Shown: positions 60,575 through 64,000 of the stretch, in pieces
How the letters are laid out: every line of letters begins with the position of its first letter
Numbering within the stretch: position 1 is the stretch's first letter
Origin: Mailhella massiliensis
Lineage (GTDB): Bacteria > Desulfobacterota > Desulfovibrionia > Desulfovibrionales > Desulfovibrionaceae
NCBI RefSeq assembly: GCF_900155525.1
Contig: NZ_LT706951.1
Coordinates: forward strand, 256,129 to 320,128
Direction of reading: 5' to 3'
Length of the DNA stretch: 64,000 nucleotides
Program-made: the position numbers and the translations under genes
The notes under the pieces: model-generated
What the model was told of the DNA's origin: nothing
Database searches by the model: none
What the model saw: only the letters and a program-made list of their open reading frames with translations

Positions 60575-61027
60575 TCAGTTCTTCTGGGCGGGCGGCGTGA
60601 CGAGCAGGGGCATACCGCCGGAGGGAGCGTTCTTCTGCGCCGGAGGCATGACGAGGGGCATACCTTCCCGGGGAGCGGAGACATGATCGCCCGCGCCGCG
60701 CATGGCCTTCATCATGCCTTCCATGTCGGGAGCCTTGGCGGAAGCGCCGTGTCCGGCGGAAAAGTTCTTCCATTCCTCAAGGCAGATGAGGCCGTTGTGA
60801 TCGGCGTCGATGGTATCGAAGGCGTTGCGGTTGAGATTGGGCCTTGCGGCGGAAAGTTCTTCCCACGTCAGCGTGTCGCTTTTGTCGGTATCCATGGCAT
60901 GGAAGCGTTCCACGGGGTCGGAGGAGCGGGCAGGCGAGCCGCCCTGCATACCGGGCATGGCGGAGGCGTGCAGGGGAAGGATAAGGGCGAAGGCCAGGGC
61001 CGCCGCCTGAAATACAGCGATATTCAT
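60575..61027 (-). CDS. Secreted EF-hand protein with repeated tail
   Basis: A 150-residue exported calcium-binding protein. After a signal peptide (about residues 1-23, ending LPLHASA) come two EF-hand loops, DTDKSDTLTWEE (46-57) and DADHNGLICLEE (74-85). The C-terminal part repeats GMPLVMPPAQKN and GMPLLVTPPAQKN, a tandem proline-rich motif. Each loop has the usual acidic residues, so Ca2+ binding is likely. A periplasmic role is inferred; partners unknown. The ATG has AGAGGT upstream. Confidence 0.85.
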   Translation of the reverse strand: MNIAVFQAAALAFALILPLHASAMPGMQGGSPARSSDPVERFHAMDTDKSDTLTWEELSAARPNLNRNAFDTIDADHNGLICLEEWKNFSAGHGASAKAPDMEGMMKAMRGAGDHVSAPREGMPLVMPPAQKNAPSGGMPLLVTPPAQKN

Positions 61028-61157
61028 GGCATATACCTCTTACAGGGTTGAAAGCGCAGCATGACACGAGGCGGGGGCAAGTGCAAGTACGATTCGCGGC
61101 CGCTTCCTGCACCTTGCCATTCCCCGGGTTCTGATACAATATCCGCGGGGAGGCTGT

Positions 61158-61634
61158 ATGATACGCCCTTTTTGCAGTGATGACAGTAACGCCGTCGTCC
61201 GGCTGTGGCTGGAGGCGTCCTGCCAGGCCCATTCCTTCCTTCCCCCCTCGTACTGGGAGGCGGCGGCCGCAGACATGCGCGAGGTGTACCTCCCCATGAG
61301 CGATGAGATCGTCGTGCATGTCGACGATGCAACGGGAGAGGTGGATGCCTTTCTTGCTTTTGTGGATACGTACCTCGCCGCGCTTTTCGTGGCTCCCCGC
61401 GCTCAGGGGGCGGGGCTCGGCAGCCGCCTGCTGCGCATAGCAAGGCGTATGCATCCCGATCTTTCCCTGTGCGTGTACGAGGAAAACGCCCGGGCCGTGG
61501 CCTTTTACCAGAAACATGGACTTTCGGTTCTGGGGCGAAGAGTGGAAGAGAAGACGGGACATGCGGAACTTCTCATGGGATTTTCGCAGAATGTTGCCGA
61601 AAACGTGCCCGGACGTGAACGGGCCGCCCATTAA
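61158..61634 (+). CDS. GNAT-family N-acetyltransferase
   Basis: A 158-residue GNAT enzyme with the fold visible: MIRPFCSDDSNAVVRLWLEA at the start, LAALFVAPRAQGAGLGSRLL (the acetyl-CoA-binding QGxGxGxxL motif) and VYEENARAVAFYQKHGL. It transfers an acetyl group to an amine; the substrate is unknown. GGGGAGG precedes the ATG. It lies 27 bases before the first trigger factor on the same strand and may be co-transcribed with it. Confidence 0.9.
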   Translation: MIRPFCSDDSNAVVRLWLEASCQAHSFLPPSYWEAAAADMREVYLPMSDEIVVHVDDATGEVDAFLAFVDTYLAALFVAPRAQGAGLGSRLLRIARRMHPDLSLCVYEENARAVAFYQKHGLSVLGRRVEEKTGHAELLMGFSQNVAENVPGRERAAH

Positions 61635-61661
61635 CCTTAAAGGAATGGTTCAGGTTTTAAT

Positions 61662-62942
61662 ATGGAATATCATGTGGAGAAAGGGGAAGGCGGAGCTTGC
61701 CGCCTCACCTGCTTTTTTTCTGCCGCGGACGTGACAGCCGAATGGAAGAAGGCCGCCGCACCCTTTGCGTCTTCCTTCCGCATGGCGGGCTTCCGGCCGG
61801 GCAGGGCCCCTCTGGAAGTGCTGGAGCGGCAGTTCGGGCGGCAGATTGCCGAGGAAACCACCGACGCACTGGTCGGACGCGGCGTGAAGAAGGCCCTTTC
61901 TGCGGAAGGGCTGCTTCCCGTCACGGCCTTCACCTATGAAGGGGAGAATGCTCTTCGGGGACGGGATTTCAGGTTCAGCGTTTCCTTCGGCGTACTTCCC
62001 GACGCGGAGACTCCAGATTTTTCTTCCCTGCGGATTGAAGGAAGGATTCCTGCGGCCGATGCGGGACAGGATGCCGCAGCCCTCAGGGACATGCTCGGCC
62101 GCATGGCCGAAAGAGTGCCGGTGAAGGAAGGGCGTCCGCAGGACGGCGATATCGTGCAGGCGGACGTGACGGGCCGTATCGACGGCCGTGTGGTGCCCGG
62201 CATGAATACGGGCCCCTGCCGTATGCGTCTCATGCCGCTGATGCCGGGAGAAAAGGCGCCCGATCTGGACCCCGTGATCCGCAGTCTGAGCATCGGCGAA
62301 ACCGGTACCGGTACGACGGTATGCCCGGACAACTATCCCGATCCCTCCCTGCGCGGCAGGGATATAGAACTGACCGTGACGCTCCGTTCCGTGGAAAGGG
62401 AAATACTTCCTCCGCTGACGGAGGAAACGGCGCGCCGTCTCGGTTTTTCCGGTGTGGAAGCGCTGGAGAACGCCGCCCATGAGCTGGCTCTGGAAAGGAG
62501 CGGAGCACGCCTTCATATGGAGGCGAAGCGCGAACTTATGGAGCGCCTGGAAGCCTGGGAAGGCGTGGAGGCCCCTTCCTGCCTTGTGGAGCATTGTCGT
62601 CGCGAAGCCATGCGCCGTTCCCGTCAGTATCTGCAGAGCAGCTATGAGTCCCCTGACAAGCTCAGGGAAATTCTCGCCCTCATGAAGGAGGAAGCGGAAG
62701 AGACGGCGCGGAAGAAAGCCGTGAGGCGTATGCTTCTGCTCGGCTGGGCGCGGGGAGAAGGCCTGGAAGTGCGGGATGCGGAACTGGAAAGAGTGCTTGC
62801 CGGGCGTGCCGCCGCGCAGAACATGGATGCCGCATCCTATGCCCGCAGTCTTGCCCGCGGGGGCGATATATACGAAATGCGCGCCGCCATGCTGGAAGAG
62901 CGTGCCCTGGAAGCGCTGCTTGCGCGTGTGCTCAGGCCGTAG
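61662..62942 (+). CDS. Trigger factor-like ribosome-associated chaperone, first copy
   Basis: A 426-residue trigger factor: the ribosome-binding N domain with the GFRPGRAP loop near residue 44, a PPIase-like middle domain (VQADVTGRIDGRVVPGMNTG, then CPDNYPDPSLRGRDIELTVT), and a helical C domain with LPPLTEETARRLGF. The family binds the ribosome exit tunnel and folds nascent chains. The middle domain differs from E. coli Tig in its FKBP-like loop, so PPIase activity is uncertain. It is followed after 186 bases by a second full-type trigger factor. Confidence 0.9.
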   Translation: MEYHVEKGEGGACRLTCFFSAADVTAEWKKAAAPFASSFRMAGFRPGRAPLEVLERQFGRQIAEETTDALVGRGVKKALSAEGLLPVTAFTYEGENALRGRDFRFSVSFGVLPDAETPDFSSLRIEGRIPAADAGQDAAALRDMLGRMAERVPVKEGRPQDGDIVQADVTGRIDGRVVPGMNTGPCRMRLMPLMPGEKAPDLDPVIRSLSIGETGTGTTVCPDNYPDPSLRGRDIELTVTLRSVEREILPPLTEETARRLGFSGVEALENAAHELALERSGARLHMEAKRELMERLEAWEGVEAPSCLVEHCRREAMRRSRQYLQSSYESPDKLREILALMKEEAEETARKKAVRRMLLLGWARGEGLEVRDAELERVLAGRAAAQNMDAASYARSLARGGDIYEMRAAMLEERALEALLARVLRP

Positions 62943-63128
62943 CTTTTCCGTTGCCCGGAGGAGTGGAGAAAGCGTTTCCTCCGGGAGGAAGGCTTTTGCC
63001 GGGCCTCATACGGCCTTGGAACGGCTTCTGCCCGCCGCGGTTGCGGAAAAAGCGCGCGAGAAGCGCGCCCGGCAGCGTGCCCTTTTACGTTGCCATCATC
63101 GTTATGTTTTCTGCGTGAGGAGCTTGGT

Positions 63129-64000
63129 ATGGAATACAGCATAGAGAAAAACTCTCCCACCTCGGTGAAGCTCACGGTGACGTGTTCCGCCGATGAGGTG
63201 AAGAAGGCTTTCGACCGTGCGGCGAAGGCCATAGGCAAGGGCATGAATCTTCCCGGGTTCCGGGTGGGCAAGATTCCCGTCAACGTCATCAAGAGCCGCT
63301 TCGCCTCCCGCGTGGCTGCCGATGCCACGGAAATTCTTGCCGACGACACCATGATGGACATTCTTAAAAAGGAAGGCGTCCGCCCCCTGTGCCCTTCGCA
63401 GTATCACGGGCAGCCTGCCGTGGAGGGCAGGGAGTTTTCCTTCTCCTCCGCCTTCGACGTTCTGCCCGAGATGGAGCTGCCCGACCTTGAGTCGCTTTCC
63501 GTGGTGGTGCCCGACCCTGCCCCCGGCGACGATGCGCTGAACGCCATGCTCGATCAGGCCCTGCGCCGTGTGGCGACCTATGAGGAAGTGACGGACCGCA
63601 GGCCGCAGGATCATGACCTGCTCACCGTGGACGTGCGCGGCACGGTGGACGGCAAGGCGCTTCCGGGCATGACGGCGGATAATTTCCGCCTGCAGCTTCT
63701 GCCCGTGCAGCCCGGCGGAAAAGTGCCGGAAATGGACCCCATCGTCCGCGCGCTGAACGTGGGCGAAAGAGGGCAGGGCGTGATGATATGCCCGGACAAT
63801 TATCCCGATCCCACGCTGCGCGGCCGCGAAGTGCAGCTTGACGTGGTGCTGCGCCGCATACAGCGCGAAGTGCTTCCCCCGCTGACCGACGAGACGGCGC
63901 AGAAGCTGGGCTTCAAGACCTTCGACGAGCTGAAGCAGGAAGTGTGGCAGCAGACCTTTGCCGCCCACATGCGCCGGATTCAGCGCGAGGGCAAGCACCG
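63129..64000 (+). CDS. tig: Trigger factor, second copy (cut by window end)
   Basis: The first 290 residues of a second trigger factor, open to the right edge of the window. It has the ribosome-binding loop PGFRVGKIP, MEYSIEKNSPTSVKLTVTCS at its start, and the same PPIase-domain pattern as the gene before it (VDVRGTVDGKALPGMTADNF, ICPDNYPDPTLRGREVQLDV). Its N terminus is closer to the standard Tig pattern than copy one, so this is the better candidate for the main trigger factor. The ATG at 63129 follows GAGGAG. The C-terminal domain lies outside the window. Confidence 0.92.
   Translation, partial: MEYSIEKNSPTSVKLTVTCSADEVKKAFDRAAKAIGKGMNLPGFRVGKIPVNVIKSRFASRVAADATEILADDTMMDILKKEGVRPLCPSQYHGQPAVEGREFSFSSAFDVLPEMELPDLESLSVVVPDPAPGDDALNAMLDQALRRVATYEEVTDRRPQDHDLLTVDVRGTVDGKALPGMTADNFRLQLLPVQPGGKVPEMDPIVRALNVGERGQGVMICPDNYPDPTLRGREVQLDVVLRRIQREVLPPLTDETAQKLGFKTFDELKQEVWQQTFAAHMRRIQREGKH

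Noticed and set aside
1-64000. CRISPR arrays, insertion sequences, prophage or rRNA genes
   Set aside because: No repeat-spacer pattern, transposase, integrase, phage structural gene or rRNA was found on either strand.

Overview
The window looks like chromosome of an anaerobic, Gram-negative, sulfate- or sulfite-reducer-type bacterium of the Desulfovibrionaceae. The evidence is a cytochrome c3-type multiheme protein, an orange-protein (ORP)-like gene set of NifX-like proteins and ferredoxin-ATPases, DUF362 and Mrp-type Fe-S proteins, FeoAB, LPS/KDO and lipid A genes (kdsA, kdsB, kdsD, lpxI), and a UGA-containing HesB-like selenoprotein. Base composition is GC-rich. Genus is not certain; a gut-type member such as Bilophila or Mailhella would fit. 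No phage, insertion sequence, CRISPR array or rRNA was seen; there is one tRNA.

Layout. 0-8 kb: end of a metal P-type ATPase, a UlaG-like hydrolase, galU, a frameshifted RocB-like peptidase and the kdsA-kdsB-kdsD operon. 8-11 kb: metA and metY on the minus strand, behind a clear promoter, an inverted repeat and a leader with a 26-codon ORF and a terminator. 11-16.5 kb: cupin, MFS exporter and two secreted alpha/beta hydrolases divergent from a LysR regulator. 16.6-20.1 kb: larB-larC-larE plus a DUF362 ferredoxin (nickel-pincer cofactor). 20.5-23.8 kb: ORP-like operon. 24-29.3 kb: tRNA-Leu, an orphan OppD, feoAB and an Mrp ATPase. 30.2-34 kb: thiSGHFE behind a TPP riboswitch. 34-43.7 kb: NhaC-like antiporter, lpxI, aconitase, PpiD-like foldase, a c3 with five heme motifs, and small conserved proteins. 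43.8-53.2 kb: lysA, MATE exporter, DUF2156, gltX, cysS, an M48 protease and hslV. 53.5-64 kb: DUF1848 protein, membrane and cyclophilin-like proteins, HAD phosphatase, a DapF-like epimerase, tandem HesB-like proteins (one Cys, one Sec), metC-like lyase, EF-hand protein, GNAT and two tandem trigger factors, the second cut by the window end.

How the genes work together. MetA carries Glu111, which predicts acetyl transfer, and sits next to an O-acetylhomoserine sulfhydrylase, so direct sulfhydrylation is the likely methionine route; a MetC-like lyase lies 50 kb away. KdsD, KdsA and KdsB supply CMP-KDO, and LpxI serves lipid A. ThiS, ThiF, ThiG and ThiH make the thiazole and ThiE joins it to the pyrimidine, under TPP control.

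The best second-look items are the Sec-coding gene at 58769-59086 (in-frame UGA at 58988-58990), the metY leader, the five-motif c3, the lar operon with a short LarC and a DUF362 partner, the DUF134-NifX fusion with its operator, and the RocB frameshift explained by a 10-bp tandem duplication.
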